DNA of 49,039 nt from Chitinivibrionales bacterium (GTDB lineage: Bacteria > Fibrobacterota > Chitinivibrionia > Chitinivibrionales > WJKA01), in the NCBI GenBank assembly GCA_014728295.1, contig WJLW01000067.1:1-49039 (forward strand). Direction: 5' to 3'. Below, piece by piece: positions 28,622 through 37,338 of the stretch; position 1 is the stretch's first letter; the number at the start of each line of letters is the position of its first letter. Under the pieces are notes generated by a model. It was not told the DNA's origin. It made no database searches and saw only the letters and a list, made by a program, of their open reading frames with translations. The translations under genes were made by a program, and so were the position numbers.

Positions 28622-30412
28622 CTACGTTTCGGATAAAGCGCGAAGCTTCTTGAGCACATAAATCCCGTCCCTGCTGAATATCGTCTCATATTTGCCGGAA
28701 TCGCGCAACCGCAAAAACCTGTTGCGCATTTCTTCAATCGGACGGTTTTTGAATGTCTTGTTTACCAGTTGATAGCCGTCTTCCTTATAGCGCATGTCAA
28801 ATATGACAAATTCCGGCATTTTCCGGGGGAATGGATGCGGATACAAATAGAGTTCACGCCGCTTAAAGAGGTGAATCGCCGTGTGTCCAAGCGATGATAC
28901 GGAAGCTCGATCGGGAATCATTTTCACCGCTTCGTCGAGCAGGCGGGCGCGTTCGGGTATGAAATAGCGCTCAGGACCGGCACGCCAGAAGCGGTGGCTC
29001 AGTGGTGATTCTCCGTTAGCAAGGCCGAAGAGGGCATTGGAAGTGACAAGTGCAATCACAAGCGTTTTGCGGGCGGCAATATCATTTCGACGGAGTATCT
29101 CGAGGATCGACCAGAACAACATGGGCGAGAGAATAGCCTGGTGATGATTGTAGATGTGGAACGTACCGTACAATTCCTTCACCATCATGACACTGGTAGC
29201 AACATACATTTTCCACGATGCGAGCGGGATCAACAGCAGCGGCGCAAACAACCAGGTAAGCTGTTCGTAATTGTGAATGGTAAAGACGCGCTCCGCGATC
29301 AGCTCAGGACGCGTCAACATGGTAGCCAGCACCCCCGTCAGCCCCGCTTCGCCACCGGGAAAGCTGTTGGCAATGGCCTGCGTCTCGGTTCCATTATTGA
29401 ACAAAGGGATCAAATGAATTTGAATGACGAACGTTGATACGGCGCTCAAAACTGATGTGGCAAGCAACGGTATGCGCATGTGCCGTTTTTGAACTGCCAT
29501 AATAAAAATGAAAGGTGCAATCACCAGGCCGATGTGCTCTTTGCACAAGATAGCCATGATCAGGCAGGCATACCAAAAACTCCAGCGATTTTTATGGAAA
29601 GCCCAGATCATGCCGAACACAAAGGGTACGGCCAGCGGGTCGGCGTGGAAATCACTGATAATGCCGTATTGCAATGGAAACCAGAGGTAGAGGGAGGCCT
29701 GCATGAGCAAAGCCTGTATGGGTGAATGCAGAATGTCTTTGCAGGTGTAATAAAAAATGATCCCGCCTGTAGCTACTGCTGCGGATTGCACGAAGTAGAG
29801 GGTTGCTGCAAACGGAATTACTTTCATCAATGGTACGATGAGCAGGAAAATCAGCGAGAAGTGATCTCCCAAACTCGAACCGAATCCACCCTCCAGAAGG
29901 GCCATTTCAAGCAACCTGCCCTGTGTCGCATTCCAGATCGGATGAACCATATATCCAAAATCAAGCCAGGTATTATAATAGCTCAGATATCTCAACTGGG
30001 ATTGCAACCCAAAAACGAGCGCGTAGGCAAGTGCCGCAATGTACGGCCAGTGTTTGTGCTGTACAAAGGCGGGGGCTTTGGTGCTGCGAAGGCGCAAGCC
30101 GATGGAAAGACTCAAACTGCCAATCGCACCCGTCAGCCAGAGCGCATTGATGAACGCCCGGTTGGCGAACAGTTCCCGGATCCAGATCGCGGCGAGCCAG
30201 ATATGCCAGGTTGACGCCGCAACCGCAATGTAGTTGCCCGCCTTCAGTGCCGCTGCACCTGCGGGCAAAGACAGTGCAAGCACTACACTCACCCAGCTTA
30301 GGGCACAAAGTGGAAGTGCCGGCGGAACCTTTCCGCCCAAAGCCTGGACAAATACGTAGGCGCCGCACAGTAGTACGGATGATGCGGTTTGCCAAGAGCG
30401 AGAAGATGCCAT
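28622..30412 (-). CDS. DUF2079 multi-spanning membrane protein
   Basis: A 596-residue inner-membrane protein with about 10-12 hydrophobic helices. The segment YLSYYNTWLDFGYMVHPIWNATQG near residue 150, then LGDHFSLIFLLIVPL with a nearby aspartate-histidine pair, matches DUF2079, which is thought to belong to the GT-C glycosyltransferase superfamily. The C-terminal third is a soluble, probably periplasmic domain (LGHTAIHLFKRRELYLYPHPF). I choose the ATG at 30412, which follows GGGATT, rather than the TTG at 30469. It is the first gene of a two-gene operon with the GT2 enzyme 16 bp downstream, consistent with transfer of a lipid-linked sugar. It is divergent from the helicase gene. Confidence 0.8.
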   Translation of the reverse strand: MASSRSWQTASSVLLCGAYVFVQALGGKVPPALPLCALSWVSVVLALSLPAGAAALKAGNYIAVAASTWHIWLAAIWIRELFANRAFINALWLTGAIGSLSLSIGLRLRSTKAPAFVQHKHWPYIAALAYALVFGLQSQLRYLSYYNTWLDFGYMVHPIWNATQGRLLEMALLEGGFGSSLGDHFSLIFLLIVPLMKVIPFAATLYFVQSAAVATGGIIFYYTCKDILHSPIQALLMQASLYLWFPLQYGIISDFHADPLAVPFVFGMIWAFHKNRWSFWYACLIMAILCKEHIGLVIAPFIFIMAVQKRHMRIPLLATSVLSAVSTFVIQIHLIPLFNNGTETQAIANSFPGGEAGLTGVLATMLTRPELIAERVFTIHNYEQLTWLFAPLLLIPLASWKMYVATSVMMVKELYGTFHIYNHHQAILSPMLFWSILEILRRNDIAARKTLVIALVTSNALFGLANGESPLSHRFWRAGPERYFIPERARLLDEAVKMIPDRASVSSLGHTAIHLFKRRELYLYPHPFPRKMPEFVIFDMRYKEDGYQLVNKTFKNRPIEEMRNRFLRLRDSGKYETIFSRDGIYVLKKLRALSET

Positions 30413-30562
30413 AATCCCGAAAGTATCCGTTCGTAACTGATGTGGCAGGTCGGCACGATTTGGTGTCAAATTTTTATTGTATCATGATGCTCATCAGGCT
30501 TCATCTTTGCGTATGACAATGATATAGTTTTTAGTAGACCTTTTCGAAACGGAGAATCTTTT

Positions 30563-32521
30563 TTGCGCTATCAAGGATTAGAACTCGACCCCTTCCAGGC
30601 CAGGGCCGTTACGGCAATCCAAGAAGAACAATCGCTTATCGTGGCAGCACCCACCGGATGCGGGAAAACGCTTATTGCGGAATACGCAGTTGATCTATCG
30701 ATTGACAAGAAGAAAAAGGCCGTCTACACGGCGCCGATAAAAGCGTTGTCCAATCAAAAATACCGTGATTTTCGCAAGCGTTTCGGTGAGGAGATGGTCG
30801 GCATTCATACGGGTGATGTGACTATCAATCCCGACGGACAATTGCTCATTATGACTACCGAGATTTTCAGGAATCTGGTCCTGGAGAATTCCTCACGCCT
30901 TGACGATGTTCACTATGCCGTTTTTGATGAAATCCACTACCTGGACGATATGGAACGCGGGACCGTCTGGGAAGAGAGCATTATTCTGGCTCCCCGGCAT
31001 ATACGCTTCATGTGCCTGAGCGCCACGGTGCCAAACTTGCAGGAAATCTCGAATTGGATGACGACGGTGCGTGATACCGACTTTGAGGTTATTGAAGAAA
31101 AAGTCCGGCCGGTTCCCTTGCGCCACTTCCTCTTCAGCGCCAAATACGGCAATATCACGCTTAAAGGAATTCGAAAAAAATTTCGTAAAAGCCCGGGACT
31201 GCGCAAGAAGTTCCTGCGCAAAAGGCCGTCATCGCGCAAAATTATTCACCATGTGCTGCGCGACCGGAATACGCCCGTACTGTACTTCTGTTTCAACCGC
31301 CGTGCCTGTGAAAACAATGCCGAAAAGTTCACGCAGGTTGATCTTCTGAGCAGTGACGAAAAAATCGAGCTGATCAAACTGGTGGACGATCTCATCACGC
31401 AATATCGATTGCAGGATTACGACCGCCTGGGGCGGATGCGACGATTGTGGGAAGCCGGTTGTGCATATCACCATGCCGGCATTCTGCCCGCCGCCAAAGA
31501 AATCGTAGAGCGGCTGTTCAATTCCGGGCTTATCAAGCTTCTGTTTTGCACCGAAACGTTTGCCTTGGGCATAAACATGCCGGCCCGCGCGGTCATATTC
31601 GATCAGCTCGAAAAGTTCGACGGGGTTGACTTTAAGTATCTCATGACCCGTGAGTACAACCAGATGGCCGGGCGTGCCGGGCGTCGCGGGATGGATGAGC
31701 AGGGGTACGTTTACAGCCAGGTTATTCCCGAAGCGACCGATCCCCGTGAGATCGAGCGGCTGTTTTACGGCAAAAATGAAAAAATTGTCAGTCGTTTTTC
31801 TGCATCATATTCGACTATTCTGAATCTTTACACTCAGTTTGGCGATGACGTACTTGACATTTTCAGTAAGAGCTTCGCCAACTTTAAAAGCGGCGTATTC
31901 GCCAATACCAAACTCTATCGCCGTGAAGAAGAGCAGATCAAGGCGCGGATTCAATTCCTCAAATCCAATGGTTATCTCAATGGTACATCCTTGACGCGCA
32001 AGGGCCTGCTTGCGGCGTCGGTAAGTGGCTGGGATATCCAGTGTGCGGAGTTGCACTATTCGAACAGCTTTGCAGAGTGTACGGTCGAACAGCTCCCCGT
32101 CGTTCTGGGCGGACTTATCTCCGACAGCAAGCGTAACAGACGCAACGCTCCCCTTACCGGCGTTCGGCTGAAATTTGCCGCCGAAAAGGTTATCAACCGT
32201 TTGCGCAGAAGAGAAATAAAATTCGGCATCATCAACCCCATCCGGGAGTACGACTATTCGATGGCCGCCCCGCTCTTTGCCTGGGCAAATGGCTGCAGCT
32301 TGAAGGAGCTCGAAGCGTTCGGAATTCCCGAGGGTGATATTATCCGCCTGTTACGCATGGTGGTGCAACTGCTGCGAACGCTCCGGGATAAACTGCCCGA
32401 TCCGGTTATGGCCGAGCGCATGCACGAAGCGCTGGTACTGGTCAACCGGGATGTCGTTGATGCGCAGGCCGAACTTGAAGTTGACTTGCCGGAAAATGCG
32501 CCGGAGTCGTCGCCGCAATAG
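30563..32521 (+). CDS. Ski2-like DEIH-box RNA helicase (TTG start)
   Basis: A 652-residue superfamily-2 helicase. Motif I is APTGCGKT (29-36), Ia APIKAL, motif II DEIH (122-125), motif III SAT (153-155), and motif VI QMAGRAGRRG. The overall form, including TGDVTINPDG, LFCTETFALGINMPARAV and a DSHCT-like C-terminus (SLKELEAFGIPEGDIIRLLRM), is that of the Ski2/Mtr4/HelY group, which unwinds RNA or RNA-DNA structures for decay or processing. It is shorter than eukaryotic members and lacks their arch domain. The start is a TTG at 30563 with GGAG eight bases upstream. It ends 4 bp from the convergent parC. No partner nuclease is nearby. Confidence 0.9.
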   Translation: MRYQGLELDPFQARAVTAIQEEQSLIVAAPTGCGKTLIAEYAVDLSIDKKKKAVYTAPIKALSNQKYRDFRKRFGEEMVGIHTGDVTINPDGQLLIMTTEIFRNLVLENSSRLDDVHYAVFDEIHYLDDMERGTVWEESIILAPRHIRFMCLSATVPNLQEISNWMTTVRDTDFEVIEEKVRPVPLRHFLFSAKYGNITLKGIRKKFRKSPGLRKKFLRKRPSSRKIIHHVLRDRNTPVLYFCFNRRACENNAEKFTQVDLLSSDEKIELIKLVDDLITQYRLQDYDRLGRMRRLWEAGCAYHHAGILPAAKEIVERLFNSGLIKLLFCTETFALGINMPARAVIFDQLEKFDGVDFKYLMTREYNQMAGRAGRRGMDEQGYVYSQVIPEATDPREIERLFYGKNEKIVSRFSASYSTILNLYTQFGDDVLDIFSKSFANFKSGVFANTKLYRREEEQIKARIQFLKSNGYLNGTSLTRKGLLAASVSGWDIQCAELHYSNSFAECTVEQLPVVLGGLISDSKRNRRNAPLTGVRLKFAAEKVINRLRRREIKFGIINPIREYDYSMAAPLFAWANGCSLKELEAFGIPEGDIIRLLRMVVQLLRTLRDKLPDPVMAERMHEALVLVNRDVVDAQAELEVDLPENAPESSPQ

Positions 32522-32525
32522 CGCC

Positions 32526-34442
32526 CTACTCTTCCTCTTTCACAAATTTGCCATTCTTAATTTCTCGATTGGCTAGGCGGACGCCGCCCGCCTTGACGCC
32601 TTTGACCAGGTAGTCGGAAATGCGAAACATTTCGCTGAGCACTCTGACCCTCGGTTTTGGTTTATAATCGGTGCTGATGAGCAAATTCGAGTCGGTGGTC
32701 AATTTGAGAATGGTGCAATTCTCTGGAATGAGCGAATAGCCTTTATTGAGAATATACTTTTCGATTTTGCAGCGCTTGAAATACGGAGCGCCGGATTTGT
32801 TGTCTTTGTAAAGTGCATTGAAAATCGTGTTGTCGGTTGTCTGCTTGTCCACAAAGCCGCAGTAGAGCATGCCTTTGTCAACGAACATTTTGTCGGGTAC
32901 GTCGGTCACAAAGTAAGCACCGGATTTTTTGATGACAAGGATCCGGTCGTAGGTTGATACGTCATACAGCACATTACCGTTGACTTCATAGCCCAGGTAG
33001 CCGCTGTCTTTGTCATAGCGCAGTTTGAGATTGCGTTGGGCCGCTTCTTTCACGCCAACCTGTTCGAATGAAATCAGCTCGGTGCGACGGGGATACGTTT
33101 TTGCATACTTTTTGATGAGTCCCTCTAGAAAAGCGATGGCATACTCGGTAAGATGTACGAGGTGGTTTTCAATCTCGGCCAGACGTTTGAGGATGCCCTC
33201 CATTTCTTTTTTGGCGCGCTCGATGTCATAGGCTGAGATGCGTCTGATGGGAATTTTGAGCAGTGTGTCGACGTCTTCCCGGGTAACCGCGCGTTTGATC
33301 TGCTTTTTAAAAGGGGCGAAGCCGTCAAACACCGCCTTGACAACAGCTTCGGCCGTCTTTTTGGTTTCGATCTTTTTGTAAATGCGGTTTTCGATAAAAA
33401 TCCGCTCGAGTGTTTTCGCGTGCAGCTTGTCAAGCAATTGTCCCTTTTCGAGTTCTAATTCAGCCTTGAGAATGCTGACCACATTTTCTGCGTTATGACC
33501 GATAATCTCGGATACCGACATGATGGCGGGCTTCCCGTCGGTGTTGATCAGCAGGCAGTTGACGGCAAGTGACGATTCGCAATCGGTGAAGGCGTACAGG
33601 GCGTCTTCCGTATCCTTCGAATGTACGCCGCGCGCCAGGCGAATTTCGATCTCGACCTGCTCTGCCGTAAAGTCGCTGATACCGGAGATTTTGAGCTTGT
33701 TTTTTTTGGCGGCAGCCTCTATAGATGCAATGATGCTTTGCGTAGTGGCCCCGAAGGGTAGTTCTTTGATGAGAATTCGCTTGGGATCTTTGGTGTCGAG
33801 TTTCGCCCGAACGAGTACTTTCCCGTTACCGTCGTTATAGTCCGAGACGTCGGCCAAACCGGCGGTAGGAAAATCCGGAAACACCAGCAGTTGTTCATTG
33901 CGCAGGTAGGCAATCTCGGCCTCGAGCAATTCTATGAAGTTGTGCGGCAAAATTTTGGTCGCCATGCCGACGGCAATGCCCTCGGCTCCCTGGGCAAGCA
34001 GCACCGGCACCTTTGCGGGAAGCGTCACTGGTTCTTTATTGCGGCCGTCATAGGATGGCAGGAATTCGGTAATTTCCGGGTTGAACAGGGTCTCGCGACC
34101 CAGTGGCGTCAGACGGCATTCAATGTAGCGGGCCGCCGAGGCTTCATCCCCGGTAAAGATGTTGCCGAAGTTCCCCTGCTTGTCGACAAACATGTCCCGA
34201 TTGGCCAACTGGACAAGTGCGGCATAGATTGAGGCATCGCCATGCGGGTGGTAACGCATACTGTGGCCGACAACATTGGCGACTTTGTGAAACTTGCCGT
34301 CATCGATTTCATGTAGGGTGTGCAGGATGCGACGTTGTACCGGTTTCAGCCCGTCGTTAACATGCGGGATTGCGCGTTCTTTGATGACATACGAGGCGTA
34401 TTCGAGATAGTTGGTATTAAACAGGTTGTGAACGTAGGCCAT
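32526..34442 (-). CDS. parC: Type II topoisomerase subunit A, ParC-like
   Basis: A 638-residue DNA-cleaving subunit of topoisomerase IV (or a gyrase-like enzyme). The catalytic tyrosine is Tyr106 in SAARYIECRLTPLG. The protein is short compared with the usual 740-880 residues: the C-terminal domain is reduced and no GyrA box (Q-R-R-G-G-K-G) is seen, which favours decatenation over supercoiling. In the helix around the cleavage site, HPHGDASIYAALV, the residues equivalent to E. coli GyrA Ser83 and Asp87 are both alanine (70 and 74). Similar short proteins occur in Bacteroidota relatives. The ATG overlaps the parE stop by one base (TAATG), so both subunits are coupled. Confidence 0.9.
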   Translation of the reverse strand: MAYVHNLFNTNYLEYASYVIKERAIPHVNDGLKPVQRRILHTLHEIDDGKFHKVANVVGHSMRYHPHGDASIYAALVQLANRDMFVDKQGNFGNIFTGDEASAARYIECRLTPLGRETLFNPEITEFLPSYDGRNKEPVTLPAKVPVLLAQGAEGIAVGMATKILPHNFIELLEAEIAYLRNEQLLVFPDFPTAGLADVSDYNDGNGKVLVRAKLDTKDPKRILIKELPFGATTQSIIASIEAAAKKNKLKISGISDFTAEQVEIEIRLARGVHSKDTEDALYAFTDCESSLAVNCLLINTDGKPAIMSVSEIIGHNAENVVSILKAELELEKGQLLDKLHAKTLERIFIENRIYKKIETKKTAEAVVKAVFDGFAPFKKQIKRAVTREDVDTLLKIPIRRISAYDIERAKKEMEGILKRLAEIENHLVHLTEYAIAFLEGLIKKYAKTYPRRTELISFEQVGVKEAAQRNLKLRYDKDSGYLGYEVNGNVLYDVSTYDRILVIKKSGAYFVTDVPDKMFVDKGMLYCGFVDKQTTDNTIFNALYKDNKSGAPYFKRCKIEKYILNKGYSLIPENCTILKLTTDSNLLISTDYKPKPRVRVLSEMFRISDYLVKGVKAGGVRLANREIKNGKFVKEEE

Positions 34443-36241
34443 TAAATAAGGTTCTCCATAATGAATTCACGTCGTTCGGGAGTGTTTTTGCCCATGTAAA
34501 ATTCGAGCGTGTTGAGGATGGTTTTAATGGATTTGATATTGACTTCCACCAGACGCATTTGCTCCCCGATGAATTGTCCAAACTCCCGGGGCGAGATCTC
34601 TCCCAGCCCCTTGAACCGGGTGATTTCGGGATGCGCAATTTCACCCATGGCGATGTTGCGCTCCTTGGCCGAATAGCAGTACCGCGTGGCTTTCTTGTTG
34701 CGTACCCGGAAAAGGGGTGTTTCCAGAATAAAAACATGCCCGGCAACAATAAGCTCCTCAAAGTAGTTGAGAAAAAAGGTCAGCAACAGATTGCGGATAT
34801 GGAACCCGTCAACGTCGGCGTCGGTGGCGATAACGATTTTATTGTAGCGCAGGTTCTCGATACTGTCTTCTATAGCCAGGGCCATCATTACATTGTAGAG
34901 CTCTTCGTTTTTGTAAATTGCTGCCTTGTTTTTGCCGAACACGTTTTGCGGCTTGCCTTTGAGCGAATAAATTGCTTGCGTATACACGTCCCGGGCCGAT
35001 ACCAGAGATCCGGCGGCGGACTGGCCTTCGGTAAGAAATATCATCGTCTTCTCACCGAATTTGGGCTGGTCGCGATGATATTTGCAATCGCGCAAATTAG
35101 GTATCTTTATCTCGATACGCTTTGCCGCCTCTTTTGCCTCTTTTTTTACGGTGTTGAGTTCTTTGCGCAATTTTTCATTTTGGACGATTTTGGCTTCGAT
35201 GCGTTTTGCGGCGGTAGTGTTTTTGTGGAAATAGTCGACGACGCCGGACTTTACTTCAGAGACGATCCAGCCCCGAATCTCGGTATTGCCCAGTTTGTTT
35301 TTAGTCTGCGATTCAAATACCGGCGATTTCAGCTTGATTGCAACCGCCCCGGCAATGCCTTCACGCACGTCAACGCCATTGTAATTTTTCTTGAAGTACT
35401 CATTGATGCCCTTGAGAATTCCCTCCCGAAAGGCGCTTTGATGCGTACCGCCGTCGGAGGTGAATTGCCCATTCACAAATGAGAAGTAGGTTTCGCCGTA
35501 ATTCGAGGTGTGTGTCAGCGCGAATTCGAGGTGTTTGGTTTTGAAGTGTGCAATATCATACAACGCGCTGTCGCCAATCTCATTGGAAAGCAAGTCCTTC
35601 AATCCCTCTCTCGACTCGAATTTTTGCTTGTTGAAATAGAGGCGTAATCCGCTGTTCAGGCAAGCGTAATTCCAGAGGCGTTGTTCAATATATTCGTAAT
35701 TAAATCGAAATTCGTCAAAAATTTCTTCATCGGGCTGAAATTCAATCAAGGTACCGTCCGGTTCTTCGGAGGCCTTGCCTTTCCTGTTTTTCTGCATTTG
35801 CCCCTGCGAAAATATCGCTTCGGAATAGTTTCCGTTTCGATAGGCCACTACTCTGAAATAGGTCGAGAGGGCGTTCACTGCTTTGGTGCCTACGCCGTTC
35901 AGCCCTACGCTGAATTGAAAAACGTCATCATTGTACTTTGCGCCGGTATTAATGACGGAAACGCATTCGATGACTTTGCCCAGTGGTATGCCGCGTCCAT
36001 AGTCCCGCACCGTTGCCGTGGCCCCGTCAAGCGATATATCAATCTTTTTGCCATGCCCCATGATATACTCATCAATAGAGTTGTCAACAACTTCTTTGAG
36101 CAGAATGTAGATGCCGTCATCCGGATTGGAACCATCCCCCAGTCTGCCGATATACATGCCGGTGCGCAGGCGTATATGCTCGAGTGAACTGAGCGTTTTT
36201 ATCTTGCTTTCATCGTAAACGGAGCTTTTTTTTGTGGCCAT
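34442..36241 (-). CDS. parE: Type II topoisomerase subunit B, ParE-like
   Basis: A 599-residue ATPase subunit. The GHKL ATPase shows EVVDNSIDEY, DYGRGIPLG and GLNGVGTKAVNALS; the transducer follows. The TOPRIM domain has EGQSAAGS, KGKPQNVFGKN and DADVDGFHIRNLLLTFFL. The C-terminal region (RFKGLGEISPREFGQF) is complete. The family normally has about 620-650 residues, so it is only slightly short. It binds ATP and passes DNA with the ParC-like subunit downstream. The start at 36241 has AGAG four bases upstream. Confidence 0.92.
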   Translation of the reverse strand: MATKKSSVYDESKIKTLSSLEHIRLRTGMYIGRLGDGSNPDDGIYILLKEVVDNSIDEYIMGHGKKIDISLDGATATVRDYGRGIPLGKVIECVSVINTGAKYNDDVFQFSVGLNGVGTKAVNALSTYFRVVAYRNGNYSEAIFSQGQMQKNRKGKASEEPDGTLIEFQPDEEIFDEFRFNYEYIEQRLWNYACLNSGLRLYFNKQKFESREGLKDLLSNEIGDSALYDIAHFKTKHLEFALTHTSNYGETYFSFVNGQFTSDGGTHQSAFREGILKGINEYFKKNYNGVDVREGIAGAVAIKLKSPVFESQTKNKLGNTEIRGWIVSEVKSGVVDYFHKNTTAAKRIEAKIVQNEKLRKELNTVKKEAKEAAKRIEIKIPNLRDCKYHRDQPKFGEKTMIFLTEGQSAAGSLVSARDVYTQAIYSLKGKPQNVFGKNKAAIYKNEELYNVMMALAIEDSIENLRYNKIVIATDADVDGFHIRNLLLTFFLNYFEELIVAGHVFILETPLFRVRNKKATRYCYSAKERNIAMGEIAHPEITRFKGLGEISPREFGQFIGEQMRLVEVNIKSIKTILNTLEFYMGKNTPERREFIMENLI

Positions 36242-36292
36242 AATTCTCTGTACAGGCAGGAATGTTCGTGGATCATCTTTACGTTGTCTAAA

Positions 36293-36320
36293 TATATATA
36301 GTAAATGCGACGGCTTTCAA
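36293..36320 (-). promoter_or_regulatory. Candidate promoter for parE-parC
   Basis: On the minus strand TTGAAA (36320-36315) is followed by a run of alternating TA at 36300-36292. TATATA at 36298-36293 gives a 16-base spacer, and TATATT two bases further gives 18. Either would start transcription 40-50 bases before the parE ATG. Confidence 0.45.
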
Positions 36321-36426
36321 GATCGAATCGCTTCTGTTGTGGACATTGCTCTCGCGTGCACTACATCTTGGTACGAAAGTGAAAGGTTCCCCGGCGGCAT
36401 CAGGGGGGGGCAAAAGCCGGCTTTGC

Positions 36427-36442
36427 GTTCAATATCTTGAAC
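36427..36442. promoter_or_regulatory. Palindromic candidate operator upstream of TIGR02147 gene
   Basis: GTTCAATATCTTGAAC is a perfect 6-base inverted repeat with a 4-base centre, 71 bases before the ATG of the TIGR02147 regulator. Nearby, AAAGCCGGCTTT (36413-36424) is another perfect palindrome. Both are suited to dimeric DNA-binding proteins, and autoregulation by the adjacent regulator is a reasonable guess. Confidence 0.35.
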
Positions 36443-36513
36443 ATGGTTTTGCACATACCACTGCAAACAAGCCATTTTGTTTGTATTATAACACCAGGAG
36501 CCAGGAGTAACCA

Positions 36514-37338
36514 ATGCACACTATCTTCAACTATACCGATTACCGCAAATATCTCAAAGACTGGTATGATACGAAAAAAGAAGCGAATCATAATTTTTCT
36601 TATCGCATCATTGCCGATAAAGTCGGATTTAAATCTGCCGGACATTTCACCATGATTTTGCAGGGCAAGGCAAACATAAGTCTCTCGCTTGCTTTGAGAT
36701 TCGCTGATTATATGAAGCTGAAGAAACGCCAGACCGAATATTTCGAGTACATGGTGCTGTTTAATCAGGCAAAGAAACACGAAGATAAAAAGCTCTACTT
36801 CGAAAAAATGGGCTCCTTCAAGGAATCCGCTGTTTACCTGCTGCATGCCGACCAGTATGCTTTTTATGAGAAATGGTATCATGCAGCAATCCGGGCAATT
36901 CTGGATTTCTACCCCTTCAAGGGCGATTATGGCGAACTGGCGAAAATGCTGATTCCCTCGATAGCACCGTCGGAGGCGCAAAAGTCAATAGAGCTGTTGG
37001 AGAAGCTTGAAATGGTAAGCAAAAATGGCGACGGCTACTATCAACCCAGGGAGCAATTAATCTCCACCGGCTATGATGCGCGCTCCGTGGCGCTGAATAA
37101 TTTCCTGATCAATTCCCTGCTGCGCAGCAAAGAGGCGGTAGACCGGTTTCCGAAAGAAAAGCGCAATATGTCATGTTTGACATTAGGAATTTCGCAGCGG
37201 GGATTTGATGCCATTCAGCAGGAGTTGCGGGAGTTTCGGCGGAAGGTGATGGGGATAGCGGAGAAGGATAGTGCCGACACCGTGTTTCAATTCAGCCTGC
37301 AGTTGTTTCCTCTGTCGCATAAGTATCGTGCCGACTAG
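36514..37338 (+). CDS. TIGR02147/DUF4423-family regulator
   Basis: A 274-residue protein of the TIGR02147 family, which is expanded in Fibrobacter and relatives and rarely seen elsewhere. The N-terminus (YTDYRKYLKDWYDTKKE, then SYRIIADKVGFKSAGHFTMI, then LRFADYMKLKKRQTEYFEYM) contains a Xre-like helix-turn-helix. The long C-terminal helical region (TLGISQRGFDAIQQELREFRRKV) is the DUF4423 part. AGGAG lies 6 bases before the ATG. Members are thought to be transcription regulators, but ligands and targets are not established as far as I know. Its stop codon shares the palindrome CTAG with the stop of the convergent GT2-DUF2062 gene. Two palindromes lie upstream. Confidence 0.85.
   Translation: MHTIFNYTDYRKYLKDWYDTKKEANHNFSYRIIADKVGFKSAGHFTMILQGKANISLSLALRFADYMKLKKRQTEYFEYMVLFNQAKKHEDKKLYFEKMGSFKESAVYLLHADQYAFYEKWYHAAIRAILDFYPFKGDYGELAKMLIPSIAPSEAQKSIELLEKLEMVSKNGDGYYQPREQLISTGYDARSVALNNFLINSLLRSKEAVDRFPKEKRNMSCLTLGISQRGFDAIQQELREFRRKVMGIAEKDSADTVFQFSLQLFPLSHKYRAD

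Noticed and set aside
34559..35482. 307-codon open frame on the plus strand
   Set aside because: It is antisense to parE, which is intact; composition is that of a shadow frame.
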